This document shows positions 21,847 to 32,654 of a DNA stretch of 64,000 nt, one piece after another. The stretch is taken from contig JADLSH010000335.1 of the NCBI GenBank assembly GCA_016169945.1, positions 496,001-560,000 of the forward strand, given 5' to 3'. The stretch's first letter is position 1, and every line of letters begins with the position of its first letter. The translations under genes were made by a program, and so were the position numbers. Source of the stretch: Trachythela sp. YZ-2020 (lineage: Eukaryota > Cnidaria > Anthozoa > Malacalcyonacea > Clavulariidae). The notes under the pieces are model-generated. The model was not told where the DNA came from. It saw only the letters and a list, made by a program, of their open reading frames with translations, and did not search any database.

Positions 21847-23640
21847 ACTAGCAACAGCGGTCGGACCGACCTCTCCCCTAATGATCTCTCCAGTCACCAC
21901 TTCGTGGTAGTAGTCAGCTCCTAATAAAATATCAACAGCTTGACTTGTTCCATTGATATCACCTGCTAATTCAAGTCCGTCCAAATGTGTAAACTCTTCA
22001 ACATCCACCCGTGTCGCAACTGGTGAACATATGACTGGAAATGTTAAGGCCACTCCAATACTAAAATCACCGTGCAAACTTCGAATATCTGACTTCACTT
22101 CTTCGCAACTTTGTTTCTTAAATTTATCTTCACCAAATGTATTTAGATGCACAGTCTCCTTCCTGCTGGTTGACAGCCCAAACTTCGACTTTAAACTGCT
22201 TGTGACATAACTCCGCTGGCTACCTGAATCAAGGAGTACTCTAACCTTTTCCCTTCTGGAACTCTCGGGGTTGGAAGCGTATACAGTTGCAGTTTGCAAT
22301 AACACATGGGTCGTACCCCGGGGTCTGAGTCCCGAATTCACTGTAACAGTTGTACTTACGACCTGTTCAGATTTGGTGATAGATGCTTCATTCTTCGCTG
22401 CCGTGCCTTCGACAAATGATGTATCCTTATTTTCATCTTTGGATCTGTCGGATATGCAAATTGATTGATGGTGAGAACCCCTACACTTTCGACAGCTGTT
22501 GAGCTTGTTGCACTCTCTTGCTCGATGACCTCGATGTAAGCACACAAAACACCGTCTGTCTCTCCTTAAAATTCCCTTTCGCTGATCCACATCTTGTACA
22601 TGAAGCTGAATAGTGGTATTCACCACAATAAACACATTGTACCTTGAAATTTCCCTTTGTATCGGTTTGTCTTGCCAACAATGCTGCTGCTGTTGAAGGA
22701 TCTTTGGGACGACCTCGATAACCATGTTCGGATCTCTGTCTGACCATATAGGGTGCTACTGCTGGCTTTAGTTGCTTCGCTTGCCTCCCGTGCTTCCACT
22801 TCGAATTTGATTGTGTTTAGTGATTCACCAATTTTCCACACGCCACTGGCAGACTTTCTTGCGATTTCGAGTCGAATGTCGTTGGGTAATTTTGCCATTA
22901 TAATGGGTATCAAAAGACTGCCGTACTGATCCGATGAAATGCCCAGAGACTGTAGCCCACGTACATGAACGCTAAGACTATCATAAACAAGGCGAAGTGG
23001 AGCCAAACGTTCTCCTGTACATGGTGGAATTTTCAGGATCTCATCCATATGTGCTGTGATTATTTGTTGGGTCTCCCAAAACGATCTTTAAGAATTTCAA
23101 TTGCTGAGTCATAATTTGCTCCAGTCAGTGATAGACCGTGTATTGCACGCAGGACCGCGTCTTCAAGCAATGAGTTGAGGTAATTGAACTTGTCGATTTT
23201 CGAAATTTGATTGTTATTGTGTATAGCTGAATTATACGAATCCCAAATTATACAAATCGTCGCTATATTTCCACTTGTATTTTCGTCGAATTTGTAGCCG
23301 TTGAAGCATTCGTATTTCCCGTATTATTTGGAATATTTGCCTTCGATTTAACCTTGTCTCACTTTCGTTTCGCTTCGAGTATTCGTCCCGTAATCTCCAC
23401 AGATTCCTCGATTTCGCCTTCGACATTTCCGACTTCGCATATTTCCAATATTTCCTCGTCGATATTCTTCAAAATGTTCGATTTTTCTTCCAGTAATGCT
23501 CGAATAATTTCACATCTATCGTAATCAATCTCCGCTGCATGTATTAATTCGTCCGTTTCCTTCGTTAATTTCGTACAAACGCCGCGATAGCCGCCTCGCT
23601 TCGCCCTCAATCGATCGAGTTTTCCCTTCGTTTCGGCCAT
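21847..23640 (-). pseudogene. BEL/Pao B gag, zinc knuckles and aspartic protease
   Basis: Gag starts at Met 23638-23640 (MAETKGKLDRLRAKRGGYRG), 55 bp after the primer-binding site. It continues, with frame changes near 23360 and 23050, through LPNDIRLEIARKSASGVWKI to knuckles (CFVCLHRGHRARECNKLNSC). The protease follows with LLDSGSQRSYVTSSLKSKFG, where D-S-G carries the catalytic Asp, and ends near ILLGADYYHEVV and GPTAVASV at the Gypsy junction. Domain order and motifs match BEL/Pao. Frame breaks make it non-functional. Confidence 0.85.
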
Positions 23641-23695
23641 AAATTCGCTCGAATTTCGCTTGGGACTTTAGCTTGATACCGGATAATCAAAGCCG

Positions 23696-23712
23696 CCCCA
23701 CGTTGGGTGCCA
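23696..23712 (-). promoter_or_regulatory. BEL/Pao B primer-binding site and LTR edge
   Basis: On the minus strand TGGCACCCAACGTGGGG begins with TGG, complementary to a tRNA 3' CCA end, and follows directly after ...TTTATTACA, which ends in CA as an LTR should. The 5' LTR therefore starts at 23713 and runs to higher coordinates; its outer edge was not found. Confidence 0.7.
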
Positions 23713-24467
23713 TGTAATAAACATATGACCAAACTTTATAGGAAAACTGTATTATATTTGAACACAACTACGAAACTATATTTACAATATCGGCAAAGAA
23801 ACCAAAACAACGTGTTCTGGTCACGTGACATGCCCGATTTCCTGCAGTTCGCCTGCACGCAGGTTTCAATGTTCTTTACATAAACATTACAGAATCAAAA
23901 ATACTAAAAGTTTAATCCCAAACATACCTCCAGTCATACTCCAGTTCAACTCAAAGACCACAGACTTGTAATGGTCGAAATTTAGCTTTTTATCTGTGTA
24001 TTTCTTCTGGAAAACTTTGCTTCGATACGACGAGCATCGAGTATCCACTTTACATTTCACAATTAACAATTTACATCCTTTGAGATATTACAGACTGGAC
24101 AGTAATGCTTGTAGTTGTAGGTAGGCTGGTTAATTTTTAATCCTCGTATAAGCCGTATTCCGAATAACAGAACTCAAATTATGCGCACGTACTAGCCCTT
24201 TGAACAGTGCTTGGGCAGTGCGGTAGTAAGTAATGCGATATTGCGATAGCCAACATTGCCAAGAAAACCTGGCATATCGGAAATCACTAATATTTATCGG
24301 ATAAAGTTTTATCAGATAAACAACACTGTATCAATAATTTACAATCGCAAACTCTTTTTCTCTCGTTGGTTCATCGGATCTGACAAAATTCCAATTTGGA
24401 CTAGCGCTTTTGTGTGATTTTGTGCAATTTCGGCGCCCCATTTATGTTTTGGCGCCCCCTAAAAAAT
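23713..24467. other. 5' LTR of BEL/Pao B (part) and flank
   Basis: This should contain the LTR that ends at the primer-binding site, but without a second LTR the boundary cannot be set. No gene is recognised. Confidence 0.4.
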
Positions 24468-24743
24468 CTACGCTGGGGGGGGGGGGGCATGGCCCCCTGC
24501 CAGCACGCCACTGCATAATACTTGTGTGCCTTTGGGTCGACGTTTTGCGATGTCATAAATCAGCGGGACTGTTTGAAAGATCAAGTTCTTTCCAAACGAA
24601 GTAGGCAAGTTTACATACACATGTTGGCCTGAAATATATGCCTGCAACGCCTCTATTTGCTGCAATACGTAAACCAGTATCCCAATGATGATCAGGAATA
24701 TTGTGAGAGTGTCCCAGCGACGCCATGTTTTACAAAATACCAA
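24468..24743 (-). pseudogene. RecQ-like helicase fragment (Walker A region)
   Basis: The minus strand encodes QIEALQAYISGQHVYVNLPT followed by SFGKNLIFQTVPLIYDIAKR. The pattern LPTxxGKxLIFQ is motif I of RecQ-family helicases, preceded by the usual Q..AL..Y..G..V stretch. In the family the lysine of GK binds ATP phosphate. An alternative ATG (24725) reads MASLGHSHNIPDHHWDTG in a neighbouring frame, suggesting one frameshift. Beyond motif I the frame runs into a G/C-rich CAGTGGCGTGC-type repeat end at about 24470-24512, so the rest of the gene is missing. It may be a captured first exon. Confidence 0.5.
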
Positions 24744-24764
24744 AAAATTAATTCAAGAATAATT

Positions 24765-24880
24765 TAGTGAACAAGCCAATCATAACGTTCGATATATTGC
24801 TTATGTAGCTTAGCCAATCACAAACAGATACTTAAATTTGCGTAAGTGACTACGTCACGGTACACGATTAAGCTCGCAGT
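24765..24880 (-). promoter_or_regulatory. CCAAT and CRE-like sites upstream of the helicase fragment
   Basis: Two GCCAATCA motifs (near 24776 and 24814) and GTGACTACGTCACGG (about 24847-24860) lie just upstream of the minus-strand start. Their density is promoter-like. Function is inferred only. Confidence 0.3.
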
Positions 24881-25860
24881 TCAACAGACTGAAATTTCGC
24901 CCTTCAAAATTTCAGACTGCGAGCAGGCTACATTGACATTATTGAACAAATACTGGCCTAAACGGCGCTGTCATTCATATCCTTCGCCCTCGACCTCTAT
25001 AGAAATATTGCGTTAAAACTCAATTGAAACACATTTTAAACCATCTGTCTTTGTATAATATATATTTTGGCCGTACTAAGATTGAACTAATCATTTCCTT
25101 TTGAATACTTATATTTTCATTACTTTGTGTTTGTATTCGACAAGGCTGTCAAGAAGGATTGGCTTGAGTGAGTGTTAGGTCAAAGGTCTTCTTGTTTGTG
25201 TGTATTAATATTATTTATTGCTGCTCAAACGAGATATTCAAACACCAGGGTACATTTTTCTTTGTCTTGGAAATAGAAATTGAGAAAAATAGACGTTATA
25301 AAGCAAAAAAATCATACGAATGCAGAATGAGAAACAAATTAAAAAATTAAACAAATTAAAAAACATAAAAAATTAAAAATACTCGGGTTCTACTGCTTCT
25401 TTTGACCTTTTTTGTTGACGTACGGATAGGAGAGGTCGTTATTGTTTTGAAATGCAACACGCGACTGACGCGAGTGAATGATCGCAACACAAATGGCGTA
25501 TGATTGAAGACCATTAAGCTTTGATGTTGTCGGAGGCGTAACAGATTTACACCTAGTTTTGTGGCAGGCTGTTTTTCTCCCCCGCATTTTGGCCTTTCTC
25601 GCGCCTCGCCTTCCCAATTTCTAACTGCCCGCGCCTCAACCCCCAAATCCTTAAAATTGCCAGCTACACAGGCTACAAAATAGCAAATTTCCCAGTTGTT
25701 GTTCAATGCATGGCATAACTTCCGTTTGAATTTCAATTAGGCCACTGCGCTCGCTGATTGGTTGCAACCCTTGAAACCGGAAGCCCCATTTTAGCCAATG
25801 AAGTACGACCTTGTGAGACGTGCTACATAATTGCGATTGACGACAGATCACAGATCTATG
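24881..25860. other. No gene recognised
   Basis: AT-rich sequence with an A-rich tract near 25340-25380. A minus-strand ORF at 25356-25736 lacks protein-like features and is not accepted. CCAAT motifs occur near 25755 and 25795. Confidence 0.4.
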
Positions 25861-26871
25861 TTCCTGAAGCTGCTAGAAAAGCAACAACACAACTTCGATG
25901 AAATTGATAATAGTGACATTATAAAAGGAGAGTCGAAAAACGTTTTTACAAGCAGTGCAGTGCCAGTGGTAATGTAACAGAGGCTCCAATTTTCAACAAC
26001 ATTTCCTCACCAGTGTCCGTGAAGAAGACGAATAGAAAAAACGGAAGTCGTTCATATAGTTCAAGCAGTTCTGATGCTTCGAATTCGCGCACTACCTCTA
26101 CATCATAGAAATAATAGATATACTTCTAATATAATTATCTAATACTTCTATGGTCTACATCGAGTAGAGAAGGAAGAGAAAACGCAAACCCAAGAAGAAA
26201 AGCAAGCGCGCAAAAAGTCAATGTCGACGAGAGACACATGGCAGTGACAATGTGGAACAAATATATACTCTTCCCGAAGATATATCTCGTTCAACTGAGA
26301 TTGCTTCGAGCGAATGGCAAGAACAACTGCCCATTCTTGTAAACCAACAGAGCGAAGTGTCAGTTGGCGCAACTGTACACGCGGATAAATTTTCAACAGC
26401 AGCAATTACTGCAACTGCCCATCCAGGGGCGTAACTAGGGTTACATCATTAGGGGGGTGAACAAATTTTGCCCGACGAAAAAGAAATAAAACGACCCTCC
26501 CCCGCTCGCCCAAATTTTTCGGAAATATAATGTAAATATTTCGCGACACTATTACGTTTCGAGACATGAGGAATCACAATTCGCTCAATTTTCCCGTAAT
26601 TTTTAACTGTTTTTCGAATAAAAATCCCCCAAATTTTCTCAAAATATTACAACAACATTTTTGGGCCTCATTTTTGCCCGACGAATTTGGCCATTTCTAC
26701 ACATTGGGGGTGTCACACCCCCCACACCCCCCACTATTTACGCCCCTGTGCCCATCGCAGCATTAGTTTCTGCAAAACAGCAGATAAATTTTACTCAGTA
26801 ACAGCGATTACCAAGTATGCTAACGCCAATGGCAGTTGATCATGAAGAGCAAAACGAAGGACATAGCCAGG
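25861..26871 (+). pseudogene. Decayed Ser/Lys-rich coding relic split by a hAT MITE
   Basis: Coding-like stretches on + include FLKLLEKQQHNFDEIDNSDI, a Ser-rich KKTNRKNGSRSYSSSSSDAS, a basic RRKRKRKPKKKSKRAKSQ segment resembling a nuclear-localisation or DNA-binding region, and VEQIYTLPEDISRSTEIASS. After the MITE (26424-26748) the frame continues with ALVSAKQQINFTQ and MLTPMAVDHEEQNEGHSQ. Stops and frame changes interrupt it. I do not recognise the protein. It may be a host gene fragment or the ORF1 of a transposon. Confidence 0.3.
26424..26748. mobile_element. hAT-type MITE with 8-bp target duplication
   Basis: Ends are CAGGGGCGTAACTAG and, inverted, CAGGGGCGTAAATAG. TGCCCATC flanks both sides (26416-26423 and 26749-26756). 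An 8-bp duplication and CAGNGGCG-type termini are characteristic of hAT elements. No ORF in 325 bp. Confidence 0.9.
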
Positions 26872-26872
26872 G

Positions 26873-27000
26873 ACGGATCTAGGAATTTTCGTACGTTAGT
26901 CAAAAAATTTTGGTTCCACTACCCCGGGGGGGAGCATTTTTTTCGGTGGGAAGGGGGGAGCGCTATTGTTTTTAGCTAGGCAATAAAATGACTGTTTCAG
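26873..27000. mobile_element. Possible solitary hAT-like end
   Basis: CAGGGACGGATCTAGGAATTTTC at about 26873 resembles a hAT terminus and is followed by G-rich sequence similar in character to the neighbouring MITEs. No matching right end was seen, so it is at most a truncated copy. Confidence 0.35.
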
Positions 27001-27613
27001 CATGCCTAGGAAACACAATTTGCCATATATTATGCTTATAGATATCGTATTACAAACAGCGTAACACCAAACCATGCGGTCAAAGACTCAAAATTTCGAC
27101 ATAACAATTTGTGTAGTATTAATATTTGGTTCAGTCGATAAAAATACATCCGCAATACCTTGGCTGATACAAATATTACAACAAATGCCAATATAACGAC
27201 TATATAATAATATAAATGACCTTTTGACCAACCGCAAATATATGCTAATTCAGCCAAGCGGCTTTTATGGGCGTGAAATAGACACACTTTGAACTTAGTA
27301 ATACTCAGTAATAGTATTAGTATCAGACTATAAACCAATATAAATAGAATCTCTTTTAATACCTTATCGCTGTACATTATAGAATCTCTTTTAATACCTT
27401 ATCGCTTATTTTGTTGACGAGCAACTCTGGGTATGAAAATATCTGTGCCAAAATCTCTCGACAGACTGATATCGGTGTCATTTATAGCATCTTGGACAGA
27501 TCTTGTATCCAAAGCGTGCATTATGCTCGATCCTCAAACCAATTTGAACCTTTGCGGACAAGTTGCAATCAGAAAGACTTTATTTTCATTTCGTATTGAC
27601 TGAAGACAGAAGA

Positions 27614-27679
27614 CTGCTGAATACCCCAAGGAGCGCTGCTGAATACCCCAAGGAGCGCTGCTGAATACCCCAAGGAGCG
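27614..27679 (+). repeat. 22-bp tandem repeat, three exact copies
   Basis: CTGCTGAATACCCCAAGGAG plus CG repeats at 27614-27635, 27636-27657 and 27658-27679. Confidence 0.95.
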
Positions 27680-27689
27680 AATTAGTCAA

Positions 27690-27810
27690 ACAAATCGAGC
27701 CAATGAGAAAGGAGAATATTTCCTTAATCAGCCAATCAGAAAGCTCGAATATTGCCCAAATGAGTCAGACCCCCGCAAACTTTAGTCAAAATTCAAATGG
27801 ACCAATCAAA
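27690..27810. promoter_or_regulatory. Cluster of CCAAT motifs
   Basis: GCCAATGAGAA (about 27700), GCCAATCAGAAA (about 27740) and ACCAATCAAATGG (about 27798) lie within about 110 bp in the same orientation, between ATTAGTCAAA repeats. The spacing recalls NF-Y-bound promoters. No gene start was found downstream, so function is unproven. Confidence 0.3.
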
Positions 27811-28423
27811 TGGCTAGAATCCGCCGCAGATTAGTCAAAACTCACGCAGATAACCGCTGTTTTGACTTTCTTACTGCAGGCTCGGCCGCTGCACGAAATT
27901 GATAACTGGAGTATTTTTGAATATTAAGTACTTCACTGTCGGCTGCCGCTGCATGAAATATTACAACTGGACTATGTATTTTTATATCTGCGCAATTTTT
28001 ACCTTAACACCAGGAATTGTAAACAAGGCTTTCATTATTGGCATTTGATACTTTTTTTAAATGTTTATTGGTTAAAAATCTATAAATATGAAACAAAACA
28101 TTTGATACTATTATCATATATTGGTAAATTAATTACATGAAATTTAAGATATCTTTATTTATAAGATTCCAATGTTTTTATCGTCATTTTAGAGTATGAT
28201 CCTCACTGAGGTACACACAAACAGATTATGATTTCCTCTTGCAAAACCAATTAAATACTTATAGTTCATCATTGCTTTACCACTGCAGCAAAATAATGCT
28301 AAAATGTGTATCCAAAGCTAACTTTTGCTGGGGCAAAGCTGTTCATCCCCTCAGAAAGATTGTTGCCTTTTTGGGTAATATTTTATACAGTATAACTACA
28401 TATTGCACTCTCATTCATAGAAT

Positions 28424-28571
28424 TTGGTGCAAAACCTTGTTGATGTAGATGTCCTCAGCAAACTTGCCCTTAAACTCCTCAGGAGACAACCTGCAGTCTT
28501 TGCAGATCTTACAAATGAGGAAATGGTGGAACATATTCAACTTGAGCAGAGCGAGGAATTCAATTCTTGAT
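28424..28571 (+). CDS. Possible terminal exon, unidentified
   Basis: A pyrimidine-rich stretch ending CATTCATAG is followed by an open frame: NLVQNLVDVDVLSKLALKLL, then RRQPAVFADLTNEEMVEHIQ, ending EEFNS and TGA. Composition (Leu/Glu-rich, amphipathic) looks protein-like. No upstream exon was identified and the protein is not recognised. It could equally be chance. Confidence 0.25.
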
Positions 28572-28792
28572 TTGGTAATGAGCCAATGAGGTGCTGGGGA
28601 GATATTTTGGTAATGGACCTCTTTTGAAACAACAAGAACTTTAGACGTACAGGCAATATGTATTATGGCAACATGGGCATTTAGGTAGAGGGAGTCCCAG
28701 ATTTATCCCAAGTTGCTGTATCTTGGCAATTATGTCATGATACTCTTCAGTTCACCAAATGATATATATACAGTATATACTGGATTCTATCC

Positions 28793-29216
28793 CATAGACG
28801 GATTTTCATATTTATTACTAGTGGGGTGCCAGAAATTTTAGAGGGGTAGCTTGTTGAGGTAACACAAGGCGTCACCAAACGTTGTGCTGCAGGGCTCAGC
28901 CCCCAGTGAGGTCCGGGGGTGGAGCCGCTGGTGAGAGGCTAGAAAGCAAAGCACTCCCAGAGAATCAAGGTTTCTAGAGCACATCAGAAGGCATTCGAAG
29001 CAAAAAACTAAGGTTTTTGAAGTTGTCAAGTCAATGAATTTGGCAGGTCCTTCGAGAGAGTTAAATGACCCTGTAAACCCCCATAGGGTTGTATAGGGTT
29101 GCATGTTGAACTATTTATTATGGCAAAAATTGGGGGGGGGGGGTGAACGTTTCGTTTGGGGGGGGGGTGAAAACAAATATTTGTGGGGGCAGCACCCCCC
29201 AGAAAATCCGTCTATG
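28793..29216. mobile_element. hAT-type MITE with 8-bp target duplication
   Basis: Inverted ends share CATAGACGGATTTTC. TTCTATCC is duplicated exactly on both sides (28785-28792 and 29217-29224). The 424-bp interior includes runs of G near 29131-29168. The minus-strand ORF inside is not considered a gene. Confidence 0.9.
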
Positions 29217-29224
29217 TTCTATCC

Positions 29225-30900
29225 TACTAAGTTGTAACACTTATGTAACTATGTAGAACAATTATGTAGACTATTTGTTGTATGTGTGCTTTTTCAGCTT
29301 AGGTATTGAAAGAGTTAAATTTGTTTGAATAAAATTTGCTTAAGTTGAAATATTGGGTGACTCCATAGAGAGCAAATTTAAATAAATTTGTATTCATCTC
29401 GTCTAGCCAGCCATACACGTTTTAATATATAGATCATATTTCACATAGCTAACCAAGATCCAAATTATTAATTTGATTTATTGAAAAAATAGACTTCCAA
29501 ACTAGAATCATTATGTACAGAGTACAAGCAGATTCTGGTGGAATGCAAAGCAACAACAGTTGCATGCAAATGTGTTAATTCCTCTAAAAAGTGACGCTGC
29601 CAATGTCATTTTCAATGGTTTCCAAGGGTTACACCCAATGTTCTTTGTGTTTTATACTTTTATTACATGCTTTATTTCAATGCTGGGCAAGTCCCTTGAA
29701 AACCATTACAAATAACCTTGGCAATGACAAAATTTGAACAACTCATTCAAAACAGTCTTGCCAACCAGATTCTGCTGTAAGCATGCTTATCAGATGCATT
29801 TGTGGAAATGACACAGATGACAGGTATATTTACTTTATAATATTACAAAGTGTAGTCCTAGAAATGTGATATAATCCCAACCTCTGGGTGATCGGACCTG
29901 GTACACTCAGACACTTCTCAAATATTTTGGTAATCAACTCCAGAAGGTACAGTATGTGTATTCTTTTGGTTGTAATTACACCACAGAGGTCTCCACAGTC
30001 CACACCTTCGTTTGTGTGCTATACTGAAAATTCATTTATAGTACATAAGGTTGATTTAGTACTAAATAGAACACCTAAGCTACAGTGTATGTAATTTAAC
30101 CCAGGTGATCAAAGTAGAGTATTAACCCTGCTGGAAAGCTATGTTTTTGTTTACACAATCCATGTCTACTTGCTACTATTCATATCAGTAGAGTGACTCT
30201 ACTTCACATAAAACACTTAATACTTTTGAAGGGCTTAGGCCTTAGTGGGGTAAGCCTACTACCAGGACAACCTTTTTTCATGCAGAAATTGTATAACCTA
30301 ATTGTACCTAAACCCAGAACAAGGACGTCACTCTGTATTTCTGTTTACTGTGTTTTGATTTTATACGAGCGTGATATCAAGATATATTTAGTCTTATCAC
30401 AAGTGTCAAATAGATAAACTATTCATATATTAAAACTTACTCGGAGGAACAGCATGTGTTGTTGTTGAAGGAAACAAACACAGATGTTGATGTGATCGAA
30501 TTTCCCCTTGTGACTGTCAGTCTTGAGTGTCGCGTACATCGGTTTAAACACAAACGTCGCTAAAAGAAACCACATCTCTTTTTATAATCACCATTTAATT
30601 TATGACATCTCACATATAAAAATTCACAAAATATGATTTATATTATAGTACCTCGTTTCTTTTTTAGACTTGTAGCAGTTGTCCAACAAAAATACCGCAA
30701 CGTCCAACTCGGTTTCTATTTCGTCGTTTAATTGACGCCATCTCTAAAATTGCTCGTAAATGCAAACCTTTTTTGCCTATCTACCTTTTAAGTACACTTT
30801 CCTTGCATTTTTGGCGAGTGATTGCCTTTCCTCTACTTGCCTTGATGAGTCCACTCCTGCCTTCCGCCATGTTAGAAATTGATGCAATGTCAATCAAGGT
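29225..30900. other. No gene recognised
   Basis: Unique-looking AT-rich sequence within the actin first intron. Short ORFs only, none with recognisable motifs. Confidence 0.4.
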
Positions 30901-30982
30901 CTGTTTACCTCTGAAGGTTTGTTTACCTCTGAGGGCCTTCACAAGTATGCGCAGAAATTATGCGCAGAAATTATGCGCAGAA
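30901..30982 (+). repeat. Short tandem duplications
   Basis: CTGTTTACCTCTGA-GG occurs twice (30901-30933), followed by a 13-bp unit TATGCGCAGAAAT repeated about 2.8 times (30946-30982). Confidence 0.9.
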
Positions 30983-31470
30983 CGGACTTGACCGCCTCTT
31001 TAAGTATATAGTTGTAAATATAGTTACATTTTTTAAAATCTTTTTATGGTTGAGGGCCATTGGGAAGAATACAATTTTATTTGTAATAATGTTACCCTCC
31101 ATAAATAAAGCGTCTACTAATACACTTTTTATAGATTTATAGTGTAGTCGCAATCAGAAGCATAACGGCAGGTTGTCCTTTTGGCGCGTGGCTATAAATA
31201 CGATTTTCAGTCGTTCCTTTTCATAGAACTTTCTTCAAAAAAATTAACATTAGTCGGGTCAAGTTTATTCATTCGCATAATATAGTTTAACGTGCGCAAT
31301 TGATTTGCTTCTGTAAGCGATTCTCCTGGGTCCGCATGTAACTTTTTGTATGTGTATCCTAAGTCTTTACGTTAATGTCTCCTATTGTAGATTTAGCCGG
31401 AAGTTTTTCAACCGTACACACTCTATCTCGGAGTAGACCAGCTTCTAACTCAATTACCTGAATATTAGGC

Positions 31471-31740
31471 TTAGCAACTCAACGGCAGTCGTACTGGGTT
31501 TAGAGACTTTTTGATATTCAATATATTCGACAACCGATCAGGGTTGGCAATCATCCTTTCTATCCAACCGGGTTTTAACGCCAGTAAATGTCCTCTTTCG
31601 ATCGAATTCCTTACAATATTAGACACTGTTCGATTTGATATTCCTAAACGAATCGCAATAGCCAATACGCTTTTGACTTTCACCTTTCGTCCATAGAGCA
31701 ATTATGCGTTCTTTGTTTGGTAAAGAAATTGTTTTGTTTA
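31471..31740 (-). pseudogene. Helix-turn-helix fragment of a DDE transposase
   Basis: Minus-strand frames give SLPNKERIIALW followed, after a frame change, by AIAIRLGISNRTVSNIVRNS and a Gly/His-containing turn. Leu-Gly-Ile-Ser-x-Arg-Thr-Val is the recognition-helix pattern of Tc1/mariner-type N-terminal HTH domains. No catalytic domain follows. A small fossil only. Confidence 0.4.
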
Positions 31741-31986
31741 TTTGCGCATCAAGTCAACAAAGTAAGCGACTAGAAATCCCAAAGAAATCCTTTCAAGTAA
31801 ACACTTTCACAGTTGCAACTTGCGATTTTCGGTTGCAATTTGCTCGGAGCAATTAGCCAATGAACATTGCAAGATTGATTGCAATATTGCAATATTCAGA
31901 GGAACAGAACATCCGGTTTGACTATAAATCGTAGTTTCATTTTGATGCTTTGTGGTTAACGCCCTTCTTGCTGTTTGTCTTTGTAG

Positions 31987-32097
31987 ATCTGGTGTCACGC
32001 ATTCTACAACGAGCTCCGAGTAGCACCAGACGAACACCCTATCCTTCTTACGGAAGCACCGTTCAACCCAAAACCTAACCGAGAAATGATGACAAGG
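31987..32097 (+). CDS. Divergent actin, exon 2 (residues 85-121)
   Basis: A 37-codon exon between TTTGTAG| and |GTATTA. It reads [20 protein letters not shown] then [17 protein letters not shown]. Every position aligns one-to-one with actin residues 85-121. Differences include His87Cys, Thr89Ala, Leu110Phe, Ala114Pro, Lys118Met and Gln121Arg. Both flanking introns are phase 0 (84/85 and 121/122), positions known in other animal actins. It is the only copy seen, so both alternative first exons must share it. The first intron is 21.2 kb from exon 1a or 19.7 kb from exon 1b. It is too short to be noticed by simple ORF scanning. Confidence 0.93.
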
Positions 32098-32654
32098 GTA
32101 TTAAAATGTAAAATATAATCAAGTACAATCTATGCCATATTTGTACATTAATGGCAATTGCTTTTTAGCTCTGAAAGTATCGAAATTTTAGCGTTTGAAA
32201 TTCACAACTTTCTGTCTTGTTCGAATTTGGTAAGAATTAGAAGTTTAAACTAGTTGTAATCAAGGTTCTAATAGCTTGTTATAGTTCTTGAGCAGCTAGT
32301 TACTTTATAAGTATACAATTGGCCTGTGCAATAGAATGTCGAAAAATATTCGTGACGTTTCTCGTCTTTCGAAGGGGGGGGGGGGGGATATGACGTTTCT
32401 CGCGGGCGAAATCGATATGTGTGGCTTCCCTAATAGAGAGCAAAGTTACATCATATTTGCGGATGGATTGTGTAATAAATATCCCATATCGCCCAGGACA
32501 ACAACAACAACAACAACAACAATAGCACAATATATTACTTTACAAGATTGAAAAATGCAGTGACAAAAACTATCACGTGCGTGATTGACAGCTTCCGGAA
32601 ATGCCAATAATTAGCATAATGTCAACGATATAAATAAATGTCAATAATTAGTAT
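32098..32654. other. Actin intron 2 start, low-complexity tracts
   Basis: Contains a run of about 14 G near 32375-32388 and an (ACA)n tract near 32499-32523. No gene. Confidence 0.5.

Larger units (their letters stand above)
19008..23712 (-). mobile_element. BEL/Pao LTR retrotransposon B, truncated
   Basis: Reading on the minus strand from a primer-binding site at 23712, the order is gag, zinc knuckles, aspartic protease, RT, RNase H and the linker before integrase. It ends at 19008, so the integrase core and 3' LTR are missing. A Gypsy fragment splits the protease/RT linker (21196-21843). Sequence differs from element A, so these are two families. Frames are interrupted but long coding blocks survive. 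Confidence 0.88.

Noticed and set aside
25356..25736. 126-codon minus-strand ORF
   Set aside because: Basic, low-information composition, no motif and an A-rich end; probably chance.
28838..29104. 88-codon minus-strand ORF
   Set aside because: Located wholly inside a hAT-type MITE defined by its ends and target duplication.
32300..32551. Poly-Cys and poly-Thr ORFs
   Set aside because: Products of an (ACA)n tract and a G run.
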